This document shows, piece after piece, positions 1 through 13,154 of a DNA stretch of 64,000 bases. Position 1 is the stretch's first letter. Each line of letters starts with the position of its first letter. The DNA is from Raphanus sativus (taxonomy: Eukaryota > Streptophyta > Magnoliopsida > Brassicales > Brassicaceae). The notes beneath the pieces were generated by a model. It had not been told where the DNA came from, did not search any database, and saw only the letters and a program-made list of their open reading frames with translations. Location: NCBI RefSeq assembly GCF_000801105.2, contig NC_079516.1:1178001-1242000 (forward strand), given 5' to 3'. The position numbers were made by a program, and so were the translations under genes.

Positions 1-2132
1 TTGAGAATCTCCTCCATCAAGCAACTTATCTTTCTCAGATGATTTGGTTTCATCATCAACCTTCTCTTCCTCCGGAGAGATGAACTCAAGCTGTCTCGAC
101 TTGAAAACAGCTGTTCTTTTGGATCTTATCCGGTACGGAGGAGATAAGTTGTAAGCATTTGATCCACTATTCTCCTTCTCTTCTTCACAATCAGCCCTCT
201 CTGAGATACCATTCACCTTTCCATCATCAACAACCTCTTTAGCAGCTTCTTCTTCTACTTCGTCTGTTCTGTTGTTATCCTCAACAACAACCACCTTCCG
301 TCGTCTTTTCCTGAATATAGAAGGCGTGTTTGGGAATGTTCTAGCAGCTTCTCTCAGGAAAGACTCAGGACTCCTTGGAGCTGAACCGTTATTACTGTAC
401 TCTTTTCTACAAGGCGGTGGTGGAGTGAAGAAGATAACAGGTGATGATGCGCTTGGACTGCAACCACATTCATACCCATACATACGCTGCTTATCCGCTT
501 CTGAAGCCATGTGATCCTCTGTTTGAGGCTTCTTGTCGTTAAGATGATAACCATTCTCTGGCGATGGCTCTGGTTTAGGCAGCTGAGAAGAACGAACGTA
601 CTCTTCAAAACCGGCCATTGGTGAAACTTCTTCAAGCGGAACAGAAGAGTTTAACTGCTCTTTTCTTTCTCCATCGAGCTTGTTTATCTGCGTAGTTCCA
701 GAAGAGGTCTGAGCAACTGAAACAGAATCCCTTCTGTGAAGATACACTGGACGTTTGGTTGCACTATCAGGAACTCTGTTCGTTGGTAAGCCACCGTTAG
801 CTAAGAAGAACTCTGACTTCTTCTTAAGTGAACTGTTCCAGTGGTTCTTTATCGAATTGTCGGTTCTGCATCAAGTTTTTAAGCAAAATTATTTTCGTTA
901 AACGGCAGAGAAGCTAAGCCTTGTATAGAGTTCCTAACTACTATGTACCTGCCGGGTAAGACCTTAGCAATCTCAGCCCATTTGTTTCCGTGGACTCGAT
1001 GAGCATTCATGAGAGCTAACTCTTCCTCTGGAGTCCAAGCATCCTTGTTGATGCCAGGATTCAAATGGTTGTGCCACCTTCACACACAAAAAACAAAAAC
1101 ACATTGAAGCTTCCAAAATAATTTAAAATAAAAAAATGCATTTTTGCTCATATGGAGTTAAATGGTTTTTTTTTACCTCTCTCGACATTGCTTCCCAATT
1201 CTACCTGGTAAAGAGTTTGAGATGATAGACCATTTCGCAGGGCCGTATTTTTTAACAAGTTCAATGATCTTCTCATCCTCCTGCAAAAAAAAAAAACAAT
1301 AACTTTTTAGCTCACAATAATGAAAAGCCAACAAAACTATAAAAGAATAAGAAACAGAATCAACCTGTTGTGTCCAAGGTCCTTTGATAAGATCCGGATT
1401 CAAAACTTTCTGCCAACGGTGCAGGCACTGAACTTCAGTTCTATCAGGGAAGAACTCCGCTGGAAAAACAAACAAGAACAGTTCGTAAAACTACATAGCC
1501 AAGAGCAAGGAACTAAAGAAATGATCAAAAATTTCAGACAAGACTCCAAAACTCTTGAACATGTTGTAAAACTGCCATCAATAAAGCTAAAGGACAACTA
1601 GAATCTAAAGAAAAAGAAGTGAGATAAGTCATCTTACCTATCTTCTTCCAGCTCTTGCCATTAAATTTACAAACTGCTTGTCTCAATGTCTCATCCTGCA
1701 ACAAGTAAAAGAAAGCTCTCATCCCAATTCCAAGAACTAGTGATCCACCACAAGTTTTATATAGAAAAAAAGCAATCAATACAAACCTCTTCCGGAGTCC
1801 ACCCGCCTTTAGCTCGCCGTATAGGGCCACTCGTCCTCCTGCCATAACACAAAAGTTTATCAAAATCAATCTCATATAGAAACACAAAAAAACTATTACA
1901 GTAACCAGTTTAGGAACAAACGAGTTCAAAATTGTAAACTTTCATAGACAAAGAAGAGGAATGAAAAAAAGAACCTATGAGTTGGAGATACAGTGGCAGG
2001 ACTTGCAACAGCAGCAGGTGACTTGAGGAAAGTACTACTACTACCACCAGTACTGTCCTCAGATACAGAGGAGCAAGAAGCAGCAGCAGCAGCAGCCCTT
2101 GATTGCTTATTCTCTACACACTCCTTCTCCAT
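1..2132 (-). CDS. MYB3R3: R1R2R3-MYB transcription factor, MYB3R3-like (C-terminus cut by window edge)
   Basis: Three-repeat MYB protein of the plant family that binds MSA elements and represses or activates G2/M genes in the nucleus. Coding exons on the minus strand: 1975-2132, 1787-1838, 1638-1695, 1365-1459, 1177-1280, 949-1077 and 1-865; all junctions are GT/AG and the parts sum to exactly 487 codons without a stop. The N-terminus has an Ala run and Ser-rich stretch. R1 starts at KGGWTPEE, R2 at KGPWTQQEDEK and R3 at KDAWTPEEE, each with the usual spaced tryptophans. The C-terminal half has the Pro-rich SPESFLREAARTFPNTPSIF block typical of the MYB3R3/MYB3R5 subgroup (potential CDK sites). 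The last readable residues, LLDGGDSQ, resemble the extreme C-terminus of Arabidopsis MYB3R3 as I remember it, so only a few codons are probably missing. MYB3R5 is the alternative; synteny with ORP3B and TAC1 favours MYB3R3. Confidence 0.9.
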
Positions 2133-2615
2133 TTTCACTTCCTGGAAGAAATCCAGACAGAACACAGAACCCAGATCTCATCAAAATCTGGAATTTAAAG
2201 AAAAAACTAGGGTTTGTAACAATCATAATCACAGAAACTGATTATCAAGAAACCCTAATTCGAGACCGTTTCCAATTCAGACCTAAACAAAACCCGTGAA
2301 CTCTAATTTTTTTTTTCACTACATGAAGAAAACAAAACGCTTAAAATCAGATTCAAGAACAAAATAACAAACCTCGTCTGGAGAAGAAGCAGGTGGATTC
2401 AAATCGCAGCTCCTCGAGGTAGATAGATATGATGCACGAAGAAAGACGAAAGGAACGTTAAAAACCAAAACTTGCCCGTTGAACCAGAGAGAGAGAGAGA
2501 GAGAGAGGAGAGACTTTGGATCGACACACACGCGATTAAAATAAAATAATAAACAATTGAATAGTATTAACGAATACTTCTTCCTGCTGACGTCACCGTT
2601 TGCCGTTCATTCCTT
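2133..2615 (-). promoter_or_regulatory. MYB3R3 5' leader with leader intron, and proximal promoter
   Basis: The leader is split by an intron at about 2146-2372 (donor CGAG|GTTTGT, acceptor TTCCAG just before GAAGTGAAAATG). The upstream leader exon is about 2373-2530 and holds a GA dinucleotide run near 2487-2507. A perfect palindromic bZIP/CRE-type site TGACGTCA lies at 2588-2595, just upstream of the likely transcription start. The start codon at 2132 is the first ATG in frame after the acceptor. An intron in the leader is inferred from splice signals only. Confidence 0.6.
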
Positions 2616-3315
2616 TTTCACCATATAAGTAACCGACTCGGCCGGTTTATTCTACTAGTTAGCATCATTTACATACCGGAGATCAATTCTACCAAACCGA
2701 ACCGACATAATCAATCAGTTTAGAATTTGTTTAAAGATTTCAGTGCTTAATTGCAAATTGTCAAAGTCTAAACCAGCTTCAGGGACGAGGCTTACTTACA
2801 CTGATTCCAAACTGAACTAATCTGAACGTTCTTAATCTCAACAATTCTTAGCTTTGTTAACCGAATCGAACCAGAAACTGGAATAACCAACACATAAAAA
2901 GTGGACGGTCCATTGTAACAAACCCTCCACAGTGCATCTTACATACAGAATGGTTCAGCTTTTGATTTTAAGATGTTCAGAATGGTTTGAAACGATTTGT
3001 AGCGTTTTCTATGATTATTTCGAAACGCCGACAACTGCTGCGAACCGCAAAAGCTGCGTTTGCGGGTGGAAGCGGGGAAACCAGTCTTGCTATTAGTACT
3101 CGAAGAAGATAACTATGGTAATGAAGTTGAAAAACAGATTTGAATAAAATTAAAAAAGAACAATAAAAAAAAGAACAATAAAAGTTGTAAACTATTACTA
3201 GAGAAAGCAAGAAAAGCTATAGCAGAGTTCGTTGAAACCACTAGAGAATTTAAGTATTACAACACTTGATACCAAAAGATTTGATCCTCTTTTGTCTTTT
3301 TGGGAGCAGTTCAAC
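2616..3315. other. Intergenic spacer between MYB3R3 and ORP3B
   Basis: No convincing gene. In Arabidopsis several genes lie between these two neighbours (locus numbers AT3G09310 to AT3G09360), so this 0.7 kb gap probably reflects gene loss after polyploidy. The 3' untranslated region of ORP3B presumably lies at its right end. Confidence 0.5.
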
Positions 3316-5526
3316 TCAAGTCGACATGTCTTGGAATTGCCACGGGTTGAATGTGATCGACTTGGGATCGGTGCCATCTTCAGATTTATCAGCAGCTTCC
3401 CGGTGTTCCAAGTACTTTCCATTGAACTGGTAAACTTCGAGATCTCCCCATGGTGTAGGAGTGACTTCCTCTGTTATATCAAACCACTTTGGAGTAAAGC
3501 TTTGGCCTTTCTCTTCACGGGTTCTCTTTTCAGCTCTCTGTCTCTCTTCCATGCTGTGTAAACAAGACGTGGGAATGAGTATTAGCTTTTAATTCAATTT
3601 CAGATCCTAAAGGAAAAGTTTTTTTGTTTGTTACCATACCTGCTCTTCTCATAGCCGGATTTGGACATGTCACCCATCTCTAGTGCGTATCTATCAGGGC
3701 GTAGCCTTGAATCAGACGGTAAGAGCTTCTTTGGAGCAGTGTCGAAGCTATTGATCTTGTGAGCAAAGTGTGTGTACTGGTACTTGTCATCCTTTGGAGC
3801 ATCAGCGAGTTTCCAGACCTAATGTAACAAAAAGACAGCTTTAGATATGTCATCAAAGAGAATACAAAGAGAGAAGTAACCAAACCTCCTTTAGTTCAGT
3901 GCCTGGGAGAGGTTCACCTTCACCATCACACTGCTGATAGCTCATGGACTCGTTCCATTTACCGGTCATGAGTATCTTTGGCTCCTCAGAGGCGTTATAG
4001 ACATATCCATCCACTTCATACCGACCAGATCTGTTGAAACCGTGAATGAACATGTCTTAAGCTTAAAAAGGAAAGAAACAAATACAGGTTGAATTGAAGG
4101 CAACTTACCCGAACCAGCCACATGGTTGGAAGTAAAGCACGACTTTGTCACCAGTGGTGAGGTTGGTCATGATCATTTCCCCAGGAGAATCAACCCAAGT
4201 TCGCCCAAAGATTAGGTTGTGAACTTTGGTCAGAGGAGGTACCAAGTCAAGAACCACTCCATCTCTTTTAAGTGTCACCCTTGTCCTGCACCAAAGATTC
4301 ATCGCATTTAAAATTCAGGATAAAGAATGTGAACTCAGCAGCCTATGCTAATGGTTTAGCAGATGTACCTTCCTACTGGGTAAACGTCAATGGAATTGCC
4401 GAGAAACTTGGTTTTCAGTTTTGAAGTACAATCATAAGTGAAATGCTCATTTTCAGCATGACCTGCGCTCATTGGCGGGTGATGGCTGACCTGAGAAACA
4501 AGACTACAGGTGTCAACAATCTGGGAGAAGCTAAAGCGCTAATGTGAGTTCTAAAAAGAAAGGGCTGTGACCTGTTCGGATATGAAGTTAACACCATTGT
4601 AATTAGCCATCTCATAAGTCTCTCCGAGGATCGGATTGAACGGTTTCCACGTACGTTGGAAAGCATAGTACACAGATATAGCCCATGATGCTGTTAAAAG
4701 GTACACGATTCAGCCACACAGAAACTACACGAAGGAAGGGAAGAAACGTGCTTACAGGCATACACCATGCGCATATAAGGATCCTCGGTTTCGTCTGCCA
4801 TGTCTAGTAGATGCGAGTACTCCATCAACTATCAGAAACAAACAGAGCATATATCATCAAAAACAGAACAAAAACATGAGATGTGTTGTTGTGGTAATGA
4901 GCACAAACCTCAGCCATTTTCTGGAGCATTGTCATTGGTTCGAAAATAATAACAGGAAGTGTCACCATTGATGTAACATCAGACCCAATGTACTTCTGCA
5001 TCATCTTCCAATAACCATCTCTTTCCTGAGAAGTTGTTGTAAAAAATCATATCTTTTTATCATAAGATCATATAACTAGTTGATGACGAACAACGTTAAA
5101 AACAGAGTATCTATATATATATATATACCTCTTGCTTCCATCTTCCTCTGTTTGCTTCCTCAGCTGCATCCTCTGTACTTCCTTCAGGGTTAATAACTTC
5201 AAGTCCCTCATAGCCAACCAACCTGAGAAGAAGCAAAAAATCAACGAACCCATTAATCTTATTGCAACAAAGATTCAAACTTTAAGCAAACCCGATATGT
5301 AAATTAAGCAGGAACACAAAAAAGTCATCTACTCTGATCTGAAACAGAGGATACAACCAAATCACAACATTGATAATATAGAATTACGAATCTAGCTGAA
5401 GAGAGTGGCGGATCTCAAAAAACCTTACCCGTTAACTGATTTGGTCATGGCCGATCCCAAGCTTGAGATCGAGGAAGCAAGAGACGCGAAGAAACCACCG
5501 CCGTTTTTGGGATCGTTAGGAGCCAT
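3316..5526 (-). CDS. ORP3B: Oxysterol-binding protein-related protein 3B-like
   Basis: Short plant ORP, essentially an OSBP-related lipid-binding domain without a PH domain; the family moves sterols or phosphoinositides between membranes, often at ER contact sites. Ten exons: 5429-5526, 5129-5222, 4909-5025, 4756-4828, 4572-4690, 4369-4490, 4109-4285, 3886-4030, 3640-3818, 3316-3553. Their sum is 1362 nt, giving 453 aa plus stop, close to the usual length. Landmarks are [20 protein letters not shown], the ORP signature region around [19 protein letters not shown] (conserved double histidine contacting the ligand headgroup), [15 protein letters not shown] and a C-terminal [12 protein letters not shown] helix. 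The start [15 protein letters not shown] and the end [11 protein letters not shown] match remembered Arabidopsis ORP3B better than ORP3A. The gene looks intact. Confidence 0.93.
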
Positions 5527-6999
5527 CTCTCCCCGCCGTGGACTACGAGCGCCGGCTATAAAGAAATCGAGAGAGAGAGAGAGAGGCGTTGGTGGAAATT
5601 TAAAGGAGAGAGATTCGTCTATAATGGAAGAACAGCGATGAAGACGAAGATGCAGATGATTTTTTTTGTTTTTGGATCGTGTGCTGGAACTCTGCGTTGG
5701 CACTTGTTCAATTTTTAACATGATCAAACCGGCTTCGAATCGAAATTAAAAGTCCAAACGTAAACCGAACCGGTTTGATTCAAGTGTGGTCGTTTTGTTG
5801 GTTGTCGTGATTATTATTATTATCGGTTTAGCATAGACGAAGCGTATCTTCCTCCCAAACCGGGAGGTGTTTAAGAGGTATTTCGTCATTGATGGCGCCA
5901 CACCATCATGCATATGCTATGCTCCTCCTTCAAATTGAACTCGCTCGATCGCGATGGTCTCGTGCTCTTCTAGTGATCATATGTATGTCTATCCCATAGC
6001 TTTTTTCACAGTCATCACCGTCGCAAATCAGGCAAATGGCTAGTTGAGTCAACTTCGTATAAAATTTAAGTTGTTGATGGTCTGGTATACATGATTATGT
6101 GGAGATTAATGGATTCTGAGTCTTAATCTCTAAAGTCTATGTGTAAGAATATAAATTTTTTACTTTGAAAGTTTCCATGAGACAAAACTAATGTATATAA
6201 GATATTTGGATCAAAATACTTACAGCTAATTGATTTTTCAGTTGAAAGCTCATCGAATATGATAATCGAACAATCAAATCTAACTAATAATTTAAAAAGA
6301 TTACAATTAATCCATACACTCTTATGATCTGGTCAAAAGTGGCTTGTGCTATTGGATCTGATAATTATGTTCTGCAAAATTAATGGCTAGAAAAACATTA
6401 TCAAAAAAAGATTAATGAGATATGAGCCTTACTCTCTACATAATCTCAATAATCCAAATGACTTTATCAGTTTACAGTTCATATATAGTTTACCCCACTA
6501 ATCTCCACATAATCTCAATACTTAAAATGACTATCCACTTACGATTCATATGGTTTTGGCTTGTGTTAGGTTTCTTTTCTTTTGGAGTATGTATAAACGG
6601 AATGTAAAGTTAGTTTAGTTCTTATTGTTAGAATGCGATTCAAATTCACTATCAGGATGATCTCTACCATTCATATGAAAAGATCAAAATAAATGAACTA
6701 ACCTAAAGTTACTTGTTTTTCAATAACAATCATTAGCAAACACTAAATCTATATTTATCTATATGTATATGTTTCTTTGGACGTGTATACATCATTTACA
6801 AAAGTTGGTGAAATTAATCAAAGCAGGGAAACACACACAACAAGGATAGTATTAGCAATAATATATATACATGCATACCTTCAATACAAATTGTTCCACG
6901 AATCCATTTGTAATAGACGGATTCAAAAGTCTGATGTTTCCAGATATTTTGATATAAACAAATAGTCACTGCCATCAATATATCATGATCATTGAGACA
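5527..6999. other. ORP3B leader/promoter and intergenic spacer up to the TAC1 3' end
   Basis: The ORP3B leader probably covers about 5527-5720 and holds a GA run at about 5568-5583. The rest is AT-rich with no supported gene. A near-duplicated phrase about catataatctcaat occurs at 6438 and 6506. I see no RNA gene. Confidence 0.5.
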
Positions 7000-7515
7000 T
7001 TATGTTGTCTTCTTCTCCACGGAGCGTTGGCCTAGCCGGAGCTCAAGATCCAATCCTTCAATCTCAAGATGATGAGTACTCGAACTCGAACCATCTATGC
7101 CAACCTCCATGACTTTTCCTTCATCATTAGTATCAGGCTTGCTTTCTTGAGCCCAAAACCCTAATTTCTGAACAGGACTTATATCCTTTACCACATCTTG
7201 ATCTTGATCATCATCTTCACATGCTAAAGCGTCTTGTTCTTGCTTTTCATTAAGATTTAGAGAGACAACGTCTGATGAATCACTCTCGCAGACAACATCA
7301 TCCTTGTTATCTTCCATAAGTTTTTGTCTGAGATTAGCTCTGTCTCTTCTGTGGATGTTCATATGCCCTCCTAGTGCTTGAGCATTCGAGAATCCCCTTA
7401 CGCAGAAACTGCATATGTAAGATCTTGACATAGAATTATCAACGCTTTGATGACTGTTTCTTGATATGCGATCGGAATCATCATCCACGTTTTTAGGGTT
7501 TTTGATGTTTTCCAT
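7000..7515 (-). CDS. TAC1: Single C2H2 zinc-finger regulator, TELOMERASE ACTIVATOR1-like
   Basis: Intronless 171-aa protein, typical of the small SUPERMAN-like C2H2 group. Near the N-terminus is one EPF-type finger, [19 protein letters not shown], with the plant-specific QALGGH motif in the recognition helix and HMNIH supplying the histidines. The middle is acidic (DDDQDQD). The C-terminus carries DLELRLG, an EAR-like LxLxL repression/interaction motif. The opening MENIKNPKN and several internal blocks match Arabidopsis TAC1, a nuclear factor reported to raise telomerase activity in leaves and to influence auxin responses. Position next to ORP3B agrees with Arabidopsis gene order. No break is seen. 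Another SUPERMAN-like paralogue is possible but less likely. Confidence 0.92.
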   Translation of the reverse strand: MENIKNPKNVDDDSDRISRNSHQSVDNSMSRSYICSFCVRGFSNAQALGGHMNIHRRDRANLRQKLMEDNKDDVVCESDSSDVVSLNLNEKQEQDALACEDDDQDQDVVKDISPVQKLGFWAQESKPDTNDEGKVMEVGIDGSSSSTHHLEIEGLDLELRLGQRSVEKKTT

Positions 7516-9261
7516 AGAATATGTGGATGTCTTCCGTAGAATAAACAGAAATATGAAAAAGCTGAAAGTTTAGCATCGAGAGAAAGGAAGAATAGACGAG
7601 AAGAGTGATATGAAATAGTCAACTCGGAACTTCTTGGTTTGTTTAATTGGTAAAATAATTAACTAATCAATGCTTACCGTTCCAAGAGGACAAAGCAAGG
7701 AAGGTGAAAACAACTAGTTTCTCTGTCACTACGTGAATAATTTATTCTTTGATAATCAAAATATTATTTATTCGCACATATAAATTCATGGGATAGAATA
7801 AAATAGAAACACTTGTTGCAAAATATTATCTCAACTAACACTCCGAAAAGAAAATGTTCAAATCTAACAACTTTTTGTATCTTATGACTAAAACACTTCA
7901 GTCTCTACAATTATTTTACGTCAATACTAGGTTAAATTATTTGTGCAAGAAAATACTCACACTTTTATAAATGATATCTAGATGTTTAAGTATATGTTCT
8001 TCTAAAATATGGGTCTTTCGCTAACATGAAACATTATATATATATATTAATAATTCAGTTTACTTAACTATTCAAGATATGTAACATATACATAACTCAC
8101 TAACATAAATATGCATATATATATATATATATATATATATGTAACATATATAAAACTACTAACATAAATTGTAAGTGTAGCTTTTGCTACAACAACTGTG
8201 TGATTGTTGTTAAAGAGAGTTTTTGTAAACCGATTATATATAAACTCAGTCTGATTTCTAAGATTAGTCTTTGTAATTTCTGTTTAATTTTACAATATAC
8301 ATGAATTCTTTGTCACAGAAAAAATATACATGTATTCTGAGAACGCATATACATTTATATCTCGGCTAAAAGAGTCTAATGGCTGCCATACAGCATTTTT
8401 CTCAATATGGTTTCATGTAAAATATATTGACTCGAGATCATGTATAGCAGTATATATAATTACGTACTTACGTGTTTTTTTAAGATGGGATTAGGTGCAT
8501 CTGGTCGCTAAAAGTAAAATGTACAATGCATAGTTTGATGTATATATTACTCAATGTTAACCACTAATATCACAATTACAAAGATCAGCAGCCTTTCTAA
8601 TTTAATTAACGACACAAAACTCTAATGCTTACATGTTTTCGATCATTTCAGTTTATTTAATGTAATGAAAGCTTTATTATTGATTATTTTAATTACTATA
8701 AGTTTTATTAACAAAATAACAGATATGCGCGCAGTTGACAAAACAAATGGTCCATCCAAGCAGTTTGGCGTTTTCTTTTTGTCTTTGCACAATTAGTAGT
8801 TTAATACACAGCACTAGCGTTGTTTTGTTATATATTAGCATTTTTTAACATGTGATTTCCAGAAATAAACAGATATTGGTCCAGTATTGGGAATTATATG
8901 AAGAGTGAATTGATATTATAAAACAGTTGCACAGTTAAAGTATTTACATAATTGATTTTTTTTCTCGATAAAAGCTACAACTTCTCTTTTTTTGTTGGGG
9001 TGTGGACTCAAAAGCTACAAGTTGAATACTACTCTCATTGTTCCACAATATAACATGTTTTTGAGAAATTTTTGATGTTTCAAAATATAAAATATTTTGA
9101 TATTAAGGTACTTTAATTTTATTGAAAATTAGTTAATCAACATCAATTTATTATATTTATTTATGATTGGATGATTTATACTTAATTTATCTTATTTAAT
9201 GATATTGTCTTCTAAAAAGTAAGTTTGTTAATTTTTGTGCATTTAAGAAGAATAACTTATA
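7516..9261. other. TAC1 promoter and AT-rich spacer
   Basis: No supported gene. The right-hand TAC1 upstream region is AT-rich. A TA dinucleotide microsatellite lies at about 8114-8141 and a near-repeat of catatataa/actaacataaat flanks it (8097-8109 and 8157-8169). An isolated Stowaway-like left end (CTCTCATTGTTCC) occurs near 9033. Confidence 0.5.
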
Positions 9262-9500
9262 CTCTCTTTGTTTCATTTTATTTGTCGTTCTAAATTTATG
9301 CACACATATTAATAAAACATATGATTTTGTATATTCTCAAAATAAAAGCATAATTACCTATAAACCTAACCATATTTCAACCAATAGAAAAATGAACTGG
9401 AAAATCTTGTTAATAAATTTTGCATTAAAATTCTAAAACGATACTTATTTTGAAACGAAATTTTTGCTCCAGAACGACAATTAAATTGAAACGGAGGGAA
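9262..9500. mobile_element. Stowaway-type MITE (Tc1/mariner)
   Basis: Left end CTCTCTTTGTTTCATT and right end GAAACGGAGGGAA form imperfect terminal inverted repeats, with TA on each side (9260-9261 and 9501-9502). The interior is shared with the copies at 12145 and 37188 (AATTTTGCATT and ACGACACTTATTTTG-type phrases). Non-coding. Confidence 0.75.
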
Positions 9501-9970
9501 TATTTTGAAAGGGAGAAAGTAAGATTTTACGACAGTAACGAAAAATTTGAGTTAGATACGTTCATTTTGTCCTAACGTCTTGACATTATAGCTTTCGTTG
9601 AATTAAATTTACATTAAAATATCATGGTTAACATTTTCATAAAACAATATGTTATATGTGGTTTTTTTTGCATCAAAAGGTTATTCTATTACTTAAATTT
9701 AAGGTGGTCTGGGTAACAAGACCAAAATAGAACAACCAAAGTATGGGTATTGATCGTAAGTATATGCTTTTGTAATGAGTCACTTAATTGAATATATAGT
9801 CGAACCAAAATGTCAAATCACGTCCAAACATTTTTTTTTCTTTTTTTTCCAAACATTTTTATTCTGAAGGCAATGAACGACCCTTGAGGGATGGATAAGT
9901 ATATGCTGTGTTTCTATATATATGTTCATTATTTGTATCTGCGTATAGTTATAGGTTAGCCAAAATAAAA

Positions 9971-11426
9971 TCAATACTATTAAAAGAAAAAGAATTTTAA
10001 TAAATCTATTTATGAAATTTGTTTCGATCTATTCATTAATGTTTTATGAACCTAATTTTATTTTCTCTAACTATATAACATTTGTTAATTACTACTGATA
10101 CATGATACATTGAATACAACGACATAAATAATATTACTCTGCCGGTCATTAATTTAAGATCTCTTGCTATTATTTGATATATTTTTTTTTTAAATAATAA
10201 TTTGATATCTTGGTAGATTCTTTTTTTGTTTAAAAATCGACAAATACCATACATTGATTTTGATATGAACATTTTATTTTTTCATATAACTTTTCTTTCA
10301 ATACTTAGAATCACCTCTTTCACCCAAGTTTATTTGTATGTTTTTATTATCAGTATATCCAAATATTTACAAAACAATATGATAAAAACACTTTAACAAA
10401 TCATATGTTAAAATAAAATTATTTATATTACGTTAGATTGATTTTTTATAAAAATGTTAATATTAAAAATTTATTATCTAAGATAAGTTTAAAAATATTA
10501 AAACTCATACAAATTTATACTATTAAGTTAGTTGAAAATATGCTAAAAAAATCTTAAGCGTCACCGATTTAACAAATGTAACGTTTATAAAATGCACACA
10601 AAAAAGAGTAGGCTTGAGCATTTGGATCTTTGAGATAGGTAGGTGTCTGGATTAGTTTGGACCTATAATTTAAATACATATAAAATACATGTAAATAATT
10701 TTATCGGGTTTTGATTGGTTCCAATATTTAGACTCTAAAAAACCGAAGTACCAGAAAAACCCGAAAACACCCAAACCCCAAACAAACACCCAAAACCCCA
10801 AAAAATAATCAAAAATATTCCAAAATCCCAAAAATACCCAAAAATATTTCAAAATTCAAAAAGATTAATTTTACCCAAAATCTGACCTGGTGAACCAAAA
10901 ATGATCTAAATATCTAAAATATATTTTACGATTTTAAAATTTTACCTGAAACTCAAAACTATAATCGAAAACCCGAAATTGAAAGTTAAAAGAATATATG
11001 TAATACCAAAAATATATTTGGTGTACCCAAATAAATCTAATATACACAAAATATTTTGCATACTTTGGGGATCTAATCGGGCCTCAGTAGGATCCAGACC
11101 AAAACCGAGACCCACATGTCCAAAAAATACCAAATATGTGTTTGCCATGTACTCGGATCCGAACTAAACATATATTTTTGGGTCAGTTTCGGTTGAGTTT
11201 TTTGAATCTGAATAAATTTTCCATACTTCGGAGAAAGCTACATAAGATATATATACAAAATCTCAGATAAATTAATAACTAAATCATATAAGTTTTAAAA
11301 AATTTTCTATTTTGATATAATACAGATTTTATAACATAATGATGTACAATCCAAATACTAATTCATATTAAACTTTTTAGAATCCAAGAAAAATTCGCGC
11401 TTCGAAAGCACGGATCAATATCTACT
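9971..11426 (+). mobile_element. Probable non-autonomous Helitron
   Basis: The 5' end reads A|TCAATACTATTAAAAG, the common start of Arabidopsis/Brassica Helitrons. The 3' end near 11400-11426 has a GC-rich tract, GAAAGCACGGATCAATATCTAC, a degenerate form of the usual GCACGGATCAAnATCTAGT terminus. The interior has a low-complexity AACCCCAAAAACCC-rich part (10735-10860) and no gene. The ends are mutated, so boundaries are approximate. Confidence 0.5.
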
Positions 11427-12144
11427 TATATTAGTTAAGTAGAGTTATACATATTTGTAGAAACATATAAACTATATACCACTAATTCAAAGAGACACAC
11501 GAGTCGTGTTCTCGAGTGATTGATCAGACAACTCTGTTGTTATTTAAATTAACTAACCGTTACCGTGAGTCACTAATTGAACTTTTCTTAATTAAAAAGC
11601 GATTATTATTATGACACAAGTCACCTTTTGTTCCAAGTAGTACAGCATGGGGTAGTTATTGTTTAATCGTTTTTGTTTGGGTTCAGCTCAATTATATAAC
11701 ATTCTGAGTTTTCCCTGAGTAAGATATTATGATATATCCAAGTTATATTTGTGTTAATTTCAAACAGGGCCATATATCGCATGTTAGCTTTGGAGATCAG
11801 ATTTACACCCCATGCCCTATATAACCACCCTAACTAAAAATTACATACTTGCAATAATACTTGAAATTGATTTAAACTTGAATGCACATATCTACTACTA
11901 TTAAATAAAGATGAGTTAGTATTAAGAAGAATTTATAATGTTTGAAACGAGTGATCTAATCTCACAAGAAGAATTTCAATTAACGACAGCTGATATTATT
12001 TTGAACTATAGGAATCTTTGAAAAATGCAATATGGTAGTTATGCAAGTACATTCAATGGCTATGGTGGTATATTCATGCTACGGAAAAAATCTATAATAT
12101 TTTTTATCTAAAATATTATGCTAGTTTTGGTCGGCAATTAAATA

Positions 12145-12382
12145 CTCCCTCTATTTCATTTTATTTGTCGTTTTAAACTTCAACACATAAATTAATAAAA
12201 CATTTAATTTTGTATATTTACTAGAAAAAATATCATTACCAATACATCTAATCAGATTTCAACCAATAAAAAAATAAATTAGAATAAAAAGTCAATAAAT
12301 TTTGCATTGAAATCATAAAACGACACTTATTTTGAAACGAAAATGTTGCTCTAAAACGACATCTAATTCGAAACGGAGGGAG
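12145..12382. mobile_element. Stowaway-type MITE
   Basis: Terminal inverted repeats CTCCCTCTATTTCATT and CGAAACGGAGGGAG, flanked by TA at 12143-12144 and 12383-12384. Same family as the elements at 9262 and 37188. I see no counterpart in copy B, so it probably inserted after the A/B duplication. Confidence 0.85.
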
Positions 12383-12479
12383 TATAGTTTTATACGTTGG
12401 ACTAGCATCTGCACTTGTTAATAACAAAAAAAAATGTAGTGCCAGAAAAAATTGTTTTAGTGTTCAATGTGACGTTCTA

Positions 12480-12804
12480 CGATCTCCTACCCATTTCTGA
12501 GAGCTAGGGCTCTCTTCAGTCACGATTCACTACGACTACCAAACGTTCATTCGAGTTATTTTTAGCAAAAGTCAGATTAAAGAGATCTATGGTGTTCATC
12601 AGGATATCACCAGCTTTTTGTCTCACTTTGTCTCTATCTCCTTTTGGTTCATCCCTCGTCCCCAGAACAGAGATGTTAACCTTTTAGTTAAGCAAACTCT
12701 TAAGATTCATTGTCGTTCTTCTTTTTGTTTTGTTAGCTAGTCTTTGGGCTCAAACCTTATTATTTTTCTTGCATTTATAAAATTAACCGTTGTTCAAAAA
12801 AAAA
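12480..12804 (+). mobile_element. 5'-truncated LINE fragment with poly-A tail
   Basis: A 325-bp insertion ends in TTGTTCAAAAAAAAA and is bracketed by a 21-bp direct repeat (12459-12479 and 12805-12825, beginning AGTGTTCAATGTG). That is the signature of target-primed retrotransposition. Only the 3' tail of the LINE is present; no reverse-transcriptase motif remains. Copy B lacks the insertion. Confidence 0.75.
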
Positions 12805-13154
12805 AGTGTTCAATGTGACGTTCTAATTCTGAAAACTAAAAAAAAAACGTATTCGTAAATTGTTATTAGACCAAATAAATTGGTAGTGCACGTACGTAGT
12901 ATATAATATAATAATACTGCATCTTAGAGCTAGAATCCCCCATTGGGGGTTCTCTTATATACACCTACACAAGCTTTAAATGTACGTATACTTACAAATA
13001 CACGTGGAAACTATACGTGATCTCGTGTACTCGTCCTCTAGTAACGACATTGAAAAGAAAATAACTAACCTCTAGGTAATCGTCTAACCTTGCAGCTGTA
13101 GCTTTCAGGAAAAAGGAAGTAATCGTCTAACCGTGTATGTATTGTATTGTATTG

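Noticed and set aside
272..635. Open frames on both strands across the left end
   Set aside because: They overlap the last MYB3R3 exon; the exon's own frame continues the third MYB repeat in phase and explains the sequence.
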